From NCBI GenBank assembly GCA_950295325.1, contig OX485804.1, positions 10,230,001-10,294,000 of the forward strand: a stretch of 64,000 bases of DNA, in the 5' to 3' direction. A model generated the notes under the pieces. The model did no database searches and was not told the origin of the DNA. It saw only the letters and a list, made by a program, of their open reading frames with translations. The position numbers and the translations under genes were made by a program. This DNA comes from Polytrichum commune (lineage: Eukaryota; Streptophyta; Polytrichopsida; Polytrichales; Polytrichaceae). Shown here in pieces: positions 1-11,428 of the stretch (the first letter of the stretch is position 1; the number at the start of each line of letters is the position of its first letter).

Positions 1-60
1 AGCAAAATTACTGGCTACATCTTAATAACGTGCACTTTGTAGGTCTCTGACCGAGAAATA

Positions 61-133
61 CGACCATGCTGGGGATCGAACCCAGAATCTCTTGCTCCGT
101 AGGCAAGCGCCTTATCCATTGGGCCACACGGTC
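61..133 (-). tRNA. tRNA-Arg (anticodon ACG)
   Basis: Read on the minus strand, this 73-base sequence folds as a complete cloverleaf. The acceptor stem pairs GACCGTG with CATGGTC (one G-U) with discriminator G. The anticodon stem is CTTGC/GCAAG around loop CTACGGA, giving anticodon ACG. The T stem is CTGGG/CCCAG around TTCGATC. The B box GGTTCGATCCC is perfect and the A box lies in TGGCCCAATGG. No intron is present and CCA is not encoded, as in nuclear genes. The ACG anticodon (A34 to inosine) reads CGU/CGC/CGA arginine codons. Confidence 0.95.
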
Positions 134-307
134 ATGCCCTCCTTTGGTTGCCACGGTTAAATGGCCAACATAACCTGGCCCCCACCGCACAATCTCTTGG
201 AAATTTGGGCATCGTGGCAGTAGGCAACCTAAGCAAAACCGCTGGGTACATCTTCATGATGTGCGCTCTGTGAGAAGAGCCGTTCTCAGATCTCTGATAG
301 AGTGATG

Positions 308-380
308 CGACCATGCTGGGGATCGAACCCAGAATCTCTTGCTCCGTAGGCAAGCGCCTTATCCATTGGGCCACACGGTC
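308..380 (-). tRNA. tRNA-Arg (anticodon ACG), second copy
   Basis: This is identical over its 73 bases to the copy at 61-133, with the same cloverleaf, anticodon loop CTACGGA and intact A and B boxes. It lies 174 bp away in the same orientation, and both appear functional. Neither has a strong T-run directly downstream on the minus strand, so polymerase III termination signals are weak or further away. Confidence 0.95.
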
Positions 381-1035
381 TTATATGCTCGTATTATGCT
401 TGATAAATTATTTATTTATTATTCTTACGCACAAACAGGAATAACATGTTTGAAACAGAAATGATGCTAAAGGAAACGACTTCAAGCACTTGCAGTGGAG
501 TACAAAACATGAAGGTAAGTTTCTGATAGCAACGAATGGGAGATGAAGTAACATCGGAATTTCTGTTCTGGATAGAGAAAAGAGAGCAAGAATAATGTCT
601 GGGGTTAGTGGATGGAGGTGAGGAATTGAGCTTAAAATCGTGTTGAGGGGATTGTAGGAATGCGATTTGTGCTGATTTAAGGGGAGCAAGTGGAGTGATA
701 CACAATTTAAATTGAAATTGCTGTGATTGACATGCTCATAAGTGGATTATATTAGGGTTGAGGAATTGAATCTGGTTGAGGGAGGATTGGTAGACTACTT
801 TTGCATGCGATGAAGTTATTAGGTTTGAAGATAATGGGGGAATTGGTGGATGCAGGTGAGGAATTGAATCTATTGTTGGGGGGATTGGAGACGAGTGTGC
901 TTAATTCAAGAAAGCAGAGAGATGGATAAGTGCTTGGTGTGAGAATTATTTGGAATTGGTGCATGTTTGATATAAGAGCGGAGGGGAATTAAGTTCTCGG
1001 GGTTGAGGGGATAGAGGTGAGGAATTAATGTGGCA
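381..1035. repeat. Purine-rich region with degenerate direct repeats
   Basis: No convincing gene is visible. The plus strand is rich in G and A. A loosely repeated block of the form ggtgaggaattgaatct...gttgagggga recurs around 620, 760, 860 and 1000, suggesting a decayed minisatellite upstream of the gene that starts at 1395. Open frames on the minus strand here follow from the low frequency of stop triplets on the pyrimidine-rich strand. Confidence 0.5.
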
Positions 1036-1335
1036 GAGGTTTCGGAAGGAATTGGATAGGGAATGATGTGTATTTCATTGAAGTGAGCAGAAAGACATGG
1101 AGCAACTTAGTGCATGATGGCAGAGTGGAAGGGGATTGGCGTACCAGCAGACTCGTGTAGAAGCGGATGAGATTAAGATCTAGCTGAGGTTTTGGAAGAA
1201 ATTTGATAGGGAATGATATGTATCCCATTCAATTGAGCAGAGACATTGAGCAACTTAGTGCTTGATGGGAGATTGGATTGGAATTCGCGTACCAGCAGGG
1301 TCATGTAGAAGCAATTGAGGTTAGGGTGGAGTGGA
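1036..1335. repeat. 150-bp tandem direct repeat, two units
   Basis: Units 1036-1185 and 1186-1335 align along their length. Shared blocks include gaggttt.ggaag.aatt, gatagggaatgat.tgtat, gagcaacttagtgc and gcgtaccagcag. They are diverged by an estimated 15-20%. The pair lies immediately upstream of the start codon at 1395 and could fall in the promoter or 5' UTR. Confidence 0.75.
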
Positions 1336-1394
1336 TAGAGGTGAAGTATCGTAAATCTGCTTGAGAGGGGTTGGGGAAAGAAAAATCCTGAGCG

Positions 1395-3608
1395 ATGGAG
1401 GAAGTGCGGCAGTTGCATGGGAGGAGCTCTGCACATGTGGAGCCGCACCCGGCCCCTCCTCAACCGACATCGCAGCAAAGTTTCGATAGCATGCGGAGCG
1501 ACTTGCAACGCAAATTGCAAGAGCTTTACAGGTTTGAGCTCATGCCCAAGACATTCCTCGTCAAGTTCCGGCAGCGAGTCGAGGGGTTTCAAATTGGCGC
1601 CAACTTTGAGGTAATCGGTTGTTTGACTGTGAAGTACCTAGTGCCCATTTCTTTGCGTATTCCAGTTCGGATGCTTTGGCCTAAGTAAGAGATGCATTTT
1701 AGAAGCAACAATGTAGACTAAGGTTTAGAATCCAGTAAGCTTCACAAAATGACATGAAGGATTACCCATTTTGTAGCATCATTATTTCTTGATTTCCGAT
1801 GTTAAAAGTTTAGCAGATGTTTATCGTGATTGATACCAGGGAATAATCTTTTGCCAGGTAAGAATTATGTGGTTTTCGGGTCGAAACACATACATTGCAT
1901 GTGCTGGAACATTGCCCTTATTTACGTCCTTCCTGTACACGGCAACTGTGGTTGAATGGGTTATCTGGCCAATTTGAGCAACGAGACGATTATGTTCATA
2001 TTGAACACCGTACCTGCATCTGGACATCTTTGAAATCTTTATCAAGCAGTGTCAATGAACTTTTTGCTTATTACCCTCACCACAGAAAGAGGGTAAACTA
2101 TTGTGTACAGTGTGATATTTGGTTGTGTGAGACGTGGTAGAAAGATATCAGTAAGTAAGCACTGTGCAGATGGAGAGAAATTTTATCTGTTACTCGTCAG
2201 GCTCAAAAGAAAGAAGACATTGTCTTTCTTGATCGCCAGGTCCGGGGATGCGGTTTGTCAAGTTTGCACACATCAGAAGGTTTCTGCTTAGAGTGCAACA
2301 ATTGTAATATCGATGTCTGTCAACAGTTTAATGGTGTGCAGGTCAATGGATGCAGCACCAAGTTTGTGTTCAAGCCTGCCACTGCCAGTGGCATGTGGAA
2401 GGTCGTATGTGAACCAAAGCATGGGGACTTGCGTCTTCTTACAAAGAAAATTCCTATTGGTCCACTGTTCCATCTCCAGGTATTCTTACTTGAAGGTCTA
2501 TTTGTCAAAGATGAGGATAAGTCAATCTATCTACTTCATTTAGTATGGTTCTTTTACCCTATCTGCTGATTCTGTTCCTGAAACTTGTTCGCGTAATTTC
2601 ATTGCCACAGATTGGGAAAGGGAATAGAAATGTATGGGGACCAACTCATTTAATTGCAGGAAAGTTATGTGTTTCCTTCCTCTGGAAATGCATGTTGTCA
2701 ATCCCTGTCCAGCAGATACCTTGTGGGCATCGAAACGTGGACTTGGGGCCGTCTGTGATTGTTCAGATTTCTGTAAATAAAAAGTATTGTTTGAATATTG
2801 TCCAAGACTCTTGATTTGCTGATGTTTCATCCATTTTGATCTTATTCTGGACGTTTGGGATGTCTATATACGTAGGTTTCTTCAGTAGTTTGCTTAACTG
2901 TTGAATGCTCAACAGGCTCTTGTCATCAACGAAGGTGATTTCTCCCAGCCTAGTCTCTTTGTATCTACTGGTGTACTCCTCAGTGCAAGTCACTATGCCC
3001 CAAGAGATGGTATCAAAGTAGCGAAATTCATATTTTTTTAATGCAGTTTTTTGGTGCAAATGCAGATGGGCATTGGGCATGATTTCCACAGCCATTCCAC
3101 TGGCTGGAAGTGGAAGGTAACATCGGCTATAGGGTCATCTGGGCTACCTGAAGTTCATCAGAAGACCACATTGCCAATTTTTCCAGGGTTTGATATTGCT
3201 GTGGGCTGGACTGCGCACTATGAGCCCCCTGAGGTGCATGGGTATGTGATTTTTTCCTTAACTCCTGTCAAAATGGTACAGACTGAACACCTTCTGGGTT
3301 TGTACGGTTGAATCATATTTTCACTTACAATGTTTGAAGACAAAAATGCCTACAGAAAGCTTTTGATTTCATAATAATAGTCTAGATCGTATTATCTCCA
3401 TACAACTGATGTTTAGGTCTTTTGTCAGCTTTACTTTTTTCTTAATGTTGTGTGAACTCACGTGCAGCAATAAGTGCATCTTTTTCCTTGGGATGTTGTG
3501 CGTCTGTGCAGGGCGTTGAATACAGGGGAACCAGCTGTAGAGATGAATTTAGGTCGTCTTCACGGAAGTATTGAGCAGGTGGCTGCTATCTACACCCATG
3601 TCGGCTGA
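1395..3608 (+). CDS. Four-exon gene, predicted 242-aa plant protein of unknown family
   Basis: Model: exons 1395-1610, 2240-2479, 3066-3241 and 3512-3608. All introns are GT-AG, the phases are 0, 0 and 2, and the frame stays open to TGA, giving 242 residues. The ATG was chosen because the frame opens there after the purine-rich repeats. The N-terminus (about residues 1-30) is Pro/Gln-rich, followed by a short helical stretch ending RKLQELYRFELMP. Exon 2 starts with a Cys cluster (C88, C91, C94, C99, C110). From about residue 110 onward the protein alternates polar and hydrophobic residues with many Gly, Trp and His (for example GWKWKVTSA and GFDIAVGWTAHYEPP), as in a beta-sheet or beta-barrel protein. 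A chloroplast outer-envelope pore-like protein is one possibility, but I do not recognise the family and this is inference from the pattern. It is convergent with the PHD-finger gene downstream. Confidence 0.7.
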
Positions 3609-4612
3609 AAGGTCTATGAAGAGGACTTTCAAGTACAGACTTTACTAAAATCGATCAATTTGTTCAGATCGTCACTTGTCTTCTATATCGCAGGGTTACA
3701 CCAAGCTTCAACTGTAACACCTTGCAATGATCCTCATCTTGCAATGATCCTCATCCCTGGTTTGATCTGGTTACAGTGGCTACTTACACAAAGCCCTAAG
3801 ATGTAGTGCAGTTTTTACATTACATGGATTTTGGTGTATTCATGCTCAAGGCTCTTTTCAAAGAAAGTCATGGGACATTTATTGGCAGGAAACCAGTTAT
3901 GCTAGAGGTCATGTATTCAACCGATCAGTAAGGAGGATTGCAAAATGTTTCATCATAGAAGACAATGGAAGTGAGCTACTTCACATCAAGCAAACAGGCT
4001 GGACACACAGAAACTCTGATGATTTTGGAGCTCTCAGGAAGTGAGGGAAGTTTCAAGTGGAAGCGAAGTTAAGATGGTCGTTTGGATTGTGTATGTATTG
4101 CCTAGCTGCTGAGAAAGTCCAAATCTCGAGAGTGTAAGCATGTATGAAGACTTGATAGGCTGGGTTTTGTTCTTCTACCGTTATAAAGCACAGGGAGTTA
4201 TGGGTTTTCCAAATTTTGAAGCCTCTTGATAATAGTTTTCATAGCTTCACTTTGGAGTTCAGGAAGGATGTTGATTCATCTTGTAGTGGGCACTGAGGCC
4301 CGAGAAGAAGGGTTCTAATAGAGAAACTGAATTCCCAGCCCTGCTTACAGCTATCTTGTGTGATGGAGGCATAGAGCTAACAATTGTGTAGTAGGTTGAA
4401 GTTCAGACGTGGATCTTCAGCAAAATCCACATATTGCATATTGTCACCAACATTAATACAGTATTCTTGAGTTGCGATACAATTGGTCATTTTGTCTATG
4501 TCACCATCTAGGAGCTACCATCATTTGTCTGAGCTGTTCTTCTGTCATATTGTACAATTTGACACCTCTCGAACGTGACACTGAGGTCCGTTGGGGTGAA
4601 GAGACAGTAACA
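3609..4612. other. Intergenic space between two convergent genes
   Basis: This segment should hold both 3' UTRs. No further coding exon was found. A small 17-bp direct duplication (ttgcaatgatcctcatc) lies at about 3722-3755. Confidence 0.5.
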
Positions 4613-7600
4613 TCAGGTTACCATTCTCGAGGGTTCTTGTTGTAAAGGTGCAGTGTGTTCATCGATTTCATGGAGACGTTTCTTTGCAATCATTGCTGCC
4701 GCTCTCGAGAGGAGAGCACTCTTGGTCTTCAGTTCTAATTTTAATTCTAGGCGCTTCAGCTGCTCCTCAGTTTGAGATAAAATAGTTTTCCAGGCTTCCA
4801 CCTCTTGTATCGTTTCATTAACACCAACAAAATCTTCTTCAGCTTTTTGGAAACACACTGTTGCATGATTCTCAAGGGTCACACCATCGCCTGTGCACGT
4901 GACGCATCAAATGGTAAGCTCGATGACCATTCAATGTAGCTCTTCACCTGTATGTTTTAGCACTTTCTTTTCAAATCAAGTAGACGTAGGATTTTTTGTG
5001 CTTAAGCTTCCAACACTTTCCATTAATGATGAAAGAGCATGAATCTGAACTTCTGCCACAAGATTTGAGAGAATTGGCAACAGAAAACTTGGTGAAATAG
5101 AGTTACTGCTTACCAGGGTTGAGGTGGCTGTCATGGATAGAATCGAAGTCTGCACACACCAGTCCCATAAGACTTCTGATGTCTTCAATTTTCCCACCAT
5201 TCATAAGTTGTTCCCATGCCTCGCAGACGAGCACTTGCAGATCCTTGTACTTGGGTCGTTGGGTATCCTTGAGAACGAGCATAGCACAGTAAACTAGAAG
5301 CTTAAGTCGGTGCATGTCATCACACTGGCTTGCTTCCCGCAACCATGACTTCCAATTTGGCACCATGTCATGCTGATGGACAAAAAAACAGAGCAATGTT
5401 TGAGTGTTTGTTGTGGTCAGGGAAGAAGTACTTTGAATTTTGCACTAATTAGCAGACATTCCCATACTAAGTGCTAACACAGGTTTTTAAGCAATTATCT
5501 GGACACCTATATTTGAGTGGCATATGGTTAGATGAGGATCTAAGAACGGACATCAAAAAGACGAGTGTCCACACAAGATTGGACTACGTGCTCAAAAAAT
5601 GATAGCACCCTATTCATGTGGGTCCTTCTACAAAAGAAGTCATAGAGTATGATATTTTGAAGTGTCACGGTCTCCCGGTTTGGTGTTAAATTCACCTCTT
5701 TGAGGTGGGCTTGATGCAAAATCCGGTAGACCATGAAACATTATTCATTTCATGTCACTCCATGCATGATTTCCTCGATATAAACTCTGTTGGTATCAAA
5801 GCCCTCAAGCTCTAGTGTCAAGTGAAGTGAGACAGTCTCAGCCTTTCACATCAATGAGAGGTTTTAGAATTCAATGGTAGTGGCTCCTCAAGCTCTAGTA
5901 TGAACTGCCTCTTAGATGTGAGGGCATGAACATGAGGGCATGATTGGACATTTTTGGAAAGCCCAACACAAAGGGCATGTCCTCCTTAACACACAAGGGA
6001 GATTCACATGGCACAGTCCACTCCAAAACACATGTAATGCCCTCGGCCCCCATGTACTACCCCACCCTAAAACAAATGGGGGGAGTTTCGAAAAAATAAG
6101 CCCTCTCGTCAACACAACAATTTTTTCCTAGTGCTTTAGAGTTGATGAAGCTGGCAACAACATGAGTGAGGAGCACAACCACCAACATGATCGAGGAGTG
6201 GAGAAGACCACAATTTATTCACAAGTGAGGTAAGGTAGGGGGGCACATTCCCGCTCGGGTCCTTAAACCGCTCACTAGACCTATCCAAACAAGAGGTACA
6301 TTATAGCTTCGTACCTCAAATTTCTATGTAATCATGGTGTACATTTTTGGGGTGAGTGGTTTTGGGTACCCCTATGAGTTCTCCTTCCAAAATTCATAAC
6401 TAATTCAATATTAATCCAAAATTAATTATTCCAATTGGTCCAATTTCCAATGTACTTTGCACATCTTCCAAGATTGATTCCCCCTTAATAACTCCCCAAT
6501 GAACATGCCAATCTGAAATTCGAGCGGGAATGTGCCCCTCTACCTTAGGTAACATGAGGTTTAGTTAGTTACGTAGAGTCCACCACCGAGAGGTGACAAT
6601 AGCCCACGGATGAAGAACCTCTCCATTCACACTTGCTTCCCCAAGAAGGTGACGTCTCTATCTATCTAAATTAGGTGACTTTCTTATAAAGGAGAAGCAT
6701 CGAGTGGGATGTCTTTATCGGTTACCTTTGCACCGCAACTTTGACACCAATACTCCCCATCGAGCCGGTGATCCGGTGTGCATCCAACATAGCCGGCCTT
6801 GACGGCACATTGCAAATGGGTCATGTGCGCACAATCCTTACACGTCACCCAAAATATAGACTCCCTCCATTCACCCGTGTCTTTGCAAAGGGTGCACGTG
6901 CATCCATGGCAAAATAGGTCGTCACTACTGCACAAGAAGCATGGGCAATGGGCCCTTGTGTCCATGTCTTGCCTTCCAACACCCGAACCCTCCCCTTCGC
7001 CATTCAGGCCCCAAGTGTCGAACTCTTCTTTCTCATCACCACTCACCAGTTGCTCCTGCTCTTCACACCTGCTTTGATGCATCCCGGAATTCAAAGTTCA
7101 GGTAAGTTAGTGCCCGGAGACATCCCATGACGACGTTATTTTGGCCTCAGGAGAGTCACTGTTCTCCATCCTTCTTTTTCTTTCTTTTTTTGGCACAAAT
7201 TGAAATTTCAATTGCAGAAAGAACTCAAAATACAACCAACCCGGTCAAACCAGTGCTCCGAGTGGAAACCAAGAAATAATGCTCATATGTGGCCTATCCT
7301 TCCATGTAACGACTAAGTTACTCTGGGTCACAATAAGGCCTTTGACCCCCCCCCCCAAGTGTCACTGTTCTCTTTCCACGACAACCCTTGCATGTAGGTG
7401 CCTAGAGAACTTTGCAAGTCGGACCACCTACATTCAAACTCGATACTTTCCACTTGAAAATATGATGGTGTCCCAACCAATGCGACACCGCCATGTGGCA
7501 AACTAGGTGAAACCGAATTGTTTTATGTTGAACCACACATGCGACTACAGTACGAGGACAAGGGAACACCCAATAAATGCTTAAGTTTAAGAAGAAAGGG

Positions 7601-8680
7601 AGAGTGAGACAGAGGAGCCGAATTAGAAAGGGAAGGGGGAAAGGAGGTAGGGAGGGAGATAAGATAGGCTAACTTATTTATGTTGAATTATTTGTAATCA
7701 AATTTTTCCTTGGTTACCGTGCAACATGGCCGACTCACGTACGGGGACAATAGCCTAGTACAAACAAAGAGCCTCTTCATTCATGCTTCCTCCCAAGGGA
7801 GCCAATGTAAAAATCATATATATATATATAGAAACGAAGTCGAATTTATTTCCAATGAAGTGGCATCTCCAACGAAATTTATGGGAATTTGTGAATGAGG
7901 GGGGGGGGGGTGAAATAAGTAGGTACAGATAAGTATAAAAAGAACCTTGAAACATCATGCAACTTGATCTTGGTGGCTACGGAAGTGGAAGGACGAACGA
8001 TATCTTTATAGACACTTGAGGCTGCAAAACCCCCCAACGCGTATGCGTCCAAGTTCCCATCCTCGTTCCAGCCGCGGGTGCTCCGGCTCCGGCTCCGCAT
8101 GGGCCTCAACGAACGCAACCTCGACAACATCATGTTGCCGGGGAGATGGTTCATCATGTGCTCGCTATGGAGAATCGCGTTCACTTCGTTTTCCAGCAAG
8201 CAGAAGTAGTTTTTGTTCTTACACCTCCACCTCGTGCACAGCTCGATCAGCACCTTCTTCTTCAAGTTCCTCGGCGGCTCCTGGTTGCGGAGCAAGAACA
8301 CAAAAACCCGCAGCACGAGCTTCGGGTAGTGTTGCAGCCGGTCGAAGGTTAGGGGCTCGTCCAACAGCAATTCGCGATACTCGTTCAAGTCTTTTGTGTC
8401 CATGTTTTTCAGGATCTCCGTGTCTTCGAGGAAGTCTTTCAACATCGAGTTGGAGGAGTGGAACCAACGCCAACTCGAGGGCGTCGTGATGATCGATTTT
8501 AGGTTTTGCGTGTGCGGCCCCATCTTGCATGAGTTCACGGGCCACATGTCCGGAACACTGAACCCGAACCCTAATCCCCACTTTGACGGCGTCATCCAGC
8601 TCCGTTTCTTCGACTCCTGTGGGTGGCTATTTGTGGAGGAAGGGTCGTCACCTTGGCTTTCTTGCAATGGCGAAGTCTTC
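4613..8680 (-). CDS. OBERON-like PHD-finger protein
   Basis: Minus-strand exons are 8680-7946, 7068-6726, 5372-5114 and 4890-4613 (stop TGA). Introns are GT-AG with matching phases 2, 0 and 1. The first exon has no ATG before 8595. Starting there gives 509 aa, and more if an upstream exon is spliced on. The order of parts matches the OBERON family. First is a helical N-terminal domain (about 90 residues around DLNEYRELLLDEPL). Then comes a Cys/His-rich PHD finger in exon 2 with the pattern CPCFLC..FCHGCTCTLC..WVTCKDCAHMTHLQCAVKAG and a final WCQSCG. An alpha-helical segment with WKSWLREASQ and a C-terminal coiled coil (EEQLKRLELKLELKTKS) follow. OBERON proteins are nuclear chromatin-associated regulators needed for meristem and embryo patterning; they read histone H3 tails through the PHD finger. 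Related VIN3-type PHD proteins are the alternative. Introns contain transposon sequence. Confidence 0.8.
5373..6725. other. Intron of the OBERON-like gene, filled with repeat fragments
   Basis: This 1.35-kb intron separates the PHD exon from the helical exon. At about 5460-5605 it holds a fragment of the G/H dispersed repeat (motif gagtggcatatggttagatgagg). At about 5605-5780 is a diverged fragment of family A in reverse orientation (ggtctcccggtttggtgttaa, then accatgaaacat). A complete 311-bp inverted-repeat element occupies 6234-6544. Confidence 0.6.
6234..6544. mobile_element. hAT-like MITE inside an intron
   Basis: The ends are inverted repeats: the left end begins GGTAGGGGGGCACATTCCCG and the right end is its reverse complement with one mismatch. 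The flanks are TGAGGTAA on the left (6226-6233) and TTAGGTAA on the right (6545-6552), an 8-bp target duplication with one change. It is 311 bp long with no open frame. An 8-bp duplication is typical of hAT-type transposition. Confidence 0.75.
7069..7945. other. First supported intron of the OBERON-like gene
   Basis: This 877-bp intron has phase 2, the AG|G codon being split identically at both borders. It contains an 11-base C tract (7346-7356), a 12-base G tract (about 7899-7910), a short TA microsatellite near 7818 and an AG-rich stretch (7600-7660). No coding sequence or identifiable transposon ends were found. Confidence 0.55.
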
Positions 8681-8691
8681 CTGCAATTCAA

Positions 8692-9681
8692 TGATCTCCA
8701 TGACGAAGAGAATAATCCTTCCCTTTGCGATTGCGGGGTCCCCAGGGCAGCACCTCCTGTGATTGCAATACGGAATTATCATGATGTGTTACATCCGAAA
8801 GCTCTAAATCCGCTTATCAATATTTTGATGATTTCAGGTTGTCCAAAAGGACAAATCACATATGAAAGGAGGCGATATTCTACAAGGCCCTCTAGGATGT
8901 CCGATTCAAAACTACTCATAGGAATAGACTAACTTGAAGAAGATGAACCAATTTCATAACTTACATCGGTGGCTCTCTCTCTCTCTAACATGAGGTTGCA
9001 ATTTTCCTCTTTTGTTTCTAATTTTGTATAGTTGCAAAACCTGAAGGGTTAAAACCATGAGTTGAAACTATGTTAGCTAAATGTTGAGTTAGGACTGGAA
9101 AGATATCCAACCATGAAGGGTATGTATCTAGCATTGACTCAACATTAAAACGATGGTCACTTGCACTTTGAGATGATGAATTCAATACCATTTTGAACTC
9201 AAAAACATCAATGTGGATGCATATAGAGAAAATTGTGCAAAAATATACATTGAGAACAAGCAAGACAGTTGATTGAAGCTCTGTATTGATTAAATTTACA
9301 ATGACGGGTCTCCATCCAAAGCCTGGACTGTTCTTTCATATCCACAACTATTGTAGATTTGATCAAAACTTGCTCTACAAAGTTTAAATATATGGTGTTT
9401 AAAAATTGTTGATTTTCCCCCATCATAAGCCGATGGCCTCTTCTCCTCCAACATCTTATCATTCCATCATTGACGCATAGCCTTGAGTTATTTTCTCTAT
9501 GTGACCACCTACTTGTCACCTTGAAAATGTCCTTCAATGTAAGTAGATTAAGACAGGAGGGGCGAAGCTTCACATGGTCTATCAATTTCAGCCTAACGAA
9601 ACCTCTTATGCTCAAATGAAACGAATCGAAATCGATCTTAAGTGTCCGGGAAGTCACAAGGCTAATGGGACTGGAAGTATA
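8692..9681. other. Unassigned stretch between the OBERON-like exon and a LINE remnant
   Basis: It may be the upstream part of a long first intron. The minus-strand frame 9208-9657 lies directly downstream of the LINE tail and might be decayed LINE-associated sequence, but it has no recognisable motif. A short CT run lies at about 8973-8985. Confidence 0.35.
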
Positions 9682-9990
9682 TTAGGATGGTTTCAAACCG
9701 GCTATTTTTTTAGAGTGTCGAAGTGTAACAACCTCCGTGAGATGGAGACTAAATGTCAACTTATTGATCCGATTGAAAGACTTGAGGCTTCCTAATACTA
9801 CATCTTCAAATATTGATGGAAAGTTATCCCTAATCGGGTCATATAGGGGACACTCCAACACAAAGTGTGTCTCGTTATCAACTGCGTTGTACGAGCAAAA
9901 GTACCAGATGAATGAGCATAGTTCCTTGGGCCTACACAACATAACACAAAGGCTACGGCAAAGTGATGTTATGGTATGGTATGTGTGCAT
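9682..9990 (-). pseudogene. LINE-type reverse transcriptase C-terminal remnant
   Basis: An open frame of about 100 codons ends in a motif typical of the zinc-finger-like tail of non-LTR retrotransposon ORF2. A Cys-containing run is followed by DNETHFVLECPLYDPIRDNF and, near the end, LTEVVTLRHSKKIAG. The reverse transcriptase core (YADD) is not present upstream, so only a truncated copy remains. It has the same orientation as the OBERON-like gene and may sit in its first intron. Confidence 0.6.
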
Positions 9991-10174
9991 GATACGATAT
10001 CATATGCAGCGTCAAGCATTGTTATTATCCAAGGACCTTTTGCAAGCAATTTAAGTGTTTCCGTCCTAGGGAGCAATCTCACCTGCACGCCGAGGCGGGA
10101 GCGTGTTGCGCTTGCGAATCATTCGGGAGGAGAGAGGATGCACCTTGGATCCGGGTCCGGGGTCTTTGTTACAC

Positions 10175-10425
10175 CACGCGGTGTTCCTCCTCCGAAGACT
10201 CCGGGGCAATATCCACTTGAAGAAAGGCCAACACGAGGAGGAGGAGGAAGAGGAGGCCTCCGACTCTCGCCGTTGTGCATCCGATGAAGGGAGAATGTGG
10301 TCCCATGTGTCGTTCTCTCGGGGTGGCAACAATGATCGGCTCTCCGGAACTTGTTTTCCCCATGGCAATATCTTGCCCAATCTCTCCATGGATTCACGTG
10401 GAAATGTTTGTGTGCCTATCAACAT
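10175..10425 (-). CDS. Candidate 5' exon of the OBERON-like gene
   Basis: This GC-richer stretch is open from an ATG at 10425 and reads as a plausible protein (PWGKQVPESRSLLPPREN, then a Ser run, then WPFFKWILPRSLRRRN). A possible donor TG|GTGTAAC ends the exon in phase 2, matching the phase-2 acceptor at 8681-8682 (gcag|G), so the two could join as one frame (about 621 aa in total). The intron would be 1.5 kb and contain the LINE remnant. It may instead be a separate gene or chance, as codon evidence alone is weak. Confidence 0.35.
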
Positions 10426-11428
10426 CTCCAATCAAGTTACTTAGGGCCCCGAGCGACCCTCAACCATATGCAAGGAGTGAGAACTCTCCGTCGGTTGTCG
10501 ACAAATGAACCTCTTCACATCGTCGATGTCCTTAGACCAACCTTCGATTCTTGTTTTGGATGTCCCAATGGATTGTTGGGTTCCTCCACACAATCCCTCC
10601 ATGAAATCCTTTGATTACACTTTGGAGCCCGTCCATCAATCTTTGTTGATTACACCAACTTCACATCTTCAACATTATTAAGCTTCATACAAGTGTTGTG
10701 TGTGGGACGGGGAAGGCAAGACACTTTGATGCAAGCATCAAAAGCCATGTAAGGAATACTATAGTGCACAATGGGCAACCCTAATTGTAAGAATGTGTGA
10801 AGGCTTCACGTCTTACGACAATTGCTCATAATGAGGTGATTGTAACTAATAGGAGCTCGTCACTAGACTTTGCTCTGGATAAGAAATTTAGAATTGAGAA
10901 CTCAGATTCTTGGAGACTCGTTCCTTGAATCTAAATCGAAAGCGAACGAGCTCATATGGTTTAGTATCGTTATGTTGATCAAAAGCAACACTTTGTTTTG
11001 CCAAGAATTTGATCCTTCAAGGTTAAGAGAATCAACATCTACTCTCGCTGTCTCTTCCACAGCCTTCATGTGAAGTTGTTCAACCTTTTCACTATTTGGG
11101 TTTTTTGGGGGGGCAAATTGGAATTCGACCTACATTAGTTTCATGGGCTATTCATGAGCATACCCGACCTTGATATTACTACTTACGGTAATTGTATTGA
11201 ACGTCACGATTTCAAGGCAACACGGCCACGTTTCTCAATCTCTCTACCGAAGTGCATCATTTGCATGAAGATGGGTAGTTATCATCCGCCATTCTTATAC
11301 TAAACAAACCAGGTTAAACGAGGCCAACATTCATCCAACCGCCCTCTACGTTGAAATTAAGTGAAGGATGCAATTATTCTTCCGTAAGTCCCTCATAACC
11401 ACACACCTAGAGGAGGTGGGTAAGGCTT
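10426..11428. other. Non-coding stretch, nothing identified
   Basis: This AT-rich sequence has no supported exon and no clear transposon ends. If the exon at 10175-10425 is real, the promoter of the OBERON-like gene would lie here. Confidence 0.3.

Larger units (their letters stand above)
2..380. repeat. Tandem duplication carrying two tRNA-Arg genes
   Basis: Two related units, 2-133 and 233-380, each consist of a tRNA-Arg gene and its 3' flank. The flank begins gcaaaa.. in both units and shares the blocks ctgg.tacatctt and gtgc.ct.tgt. The second unit has an extra stretch of about 15 bases before the tRNA. The tRNA parts are identical while the flanks have diverged, as expected when the genes are under selection or gene conversion. 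Confidence 0.75.

Noticed and set aside
8016-8932. Plus-strand open frames of 157 and 178 codons
   Set aside because: They lie opposite the supported first exon of the OBERON-like gene and are antisense shadows of its codon usage.
9208-9657. 149-codon minus-strand frame as a separate gene
   Set aside because: It adjoins a LINE tail on the same strand, has no recognised domain, and is more likely decayed repeat sequence.
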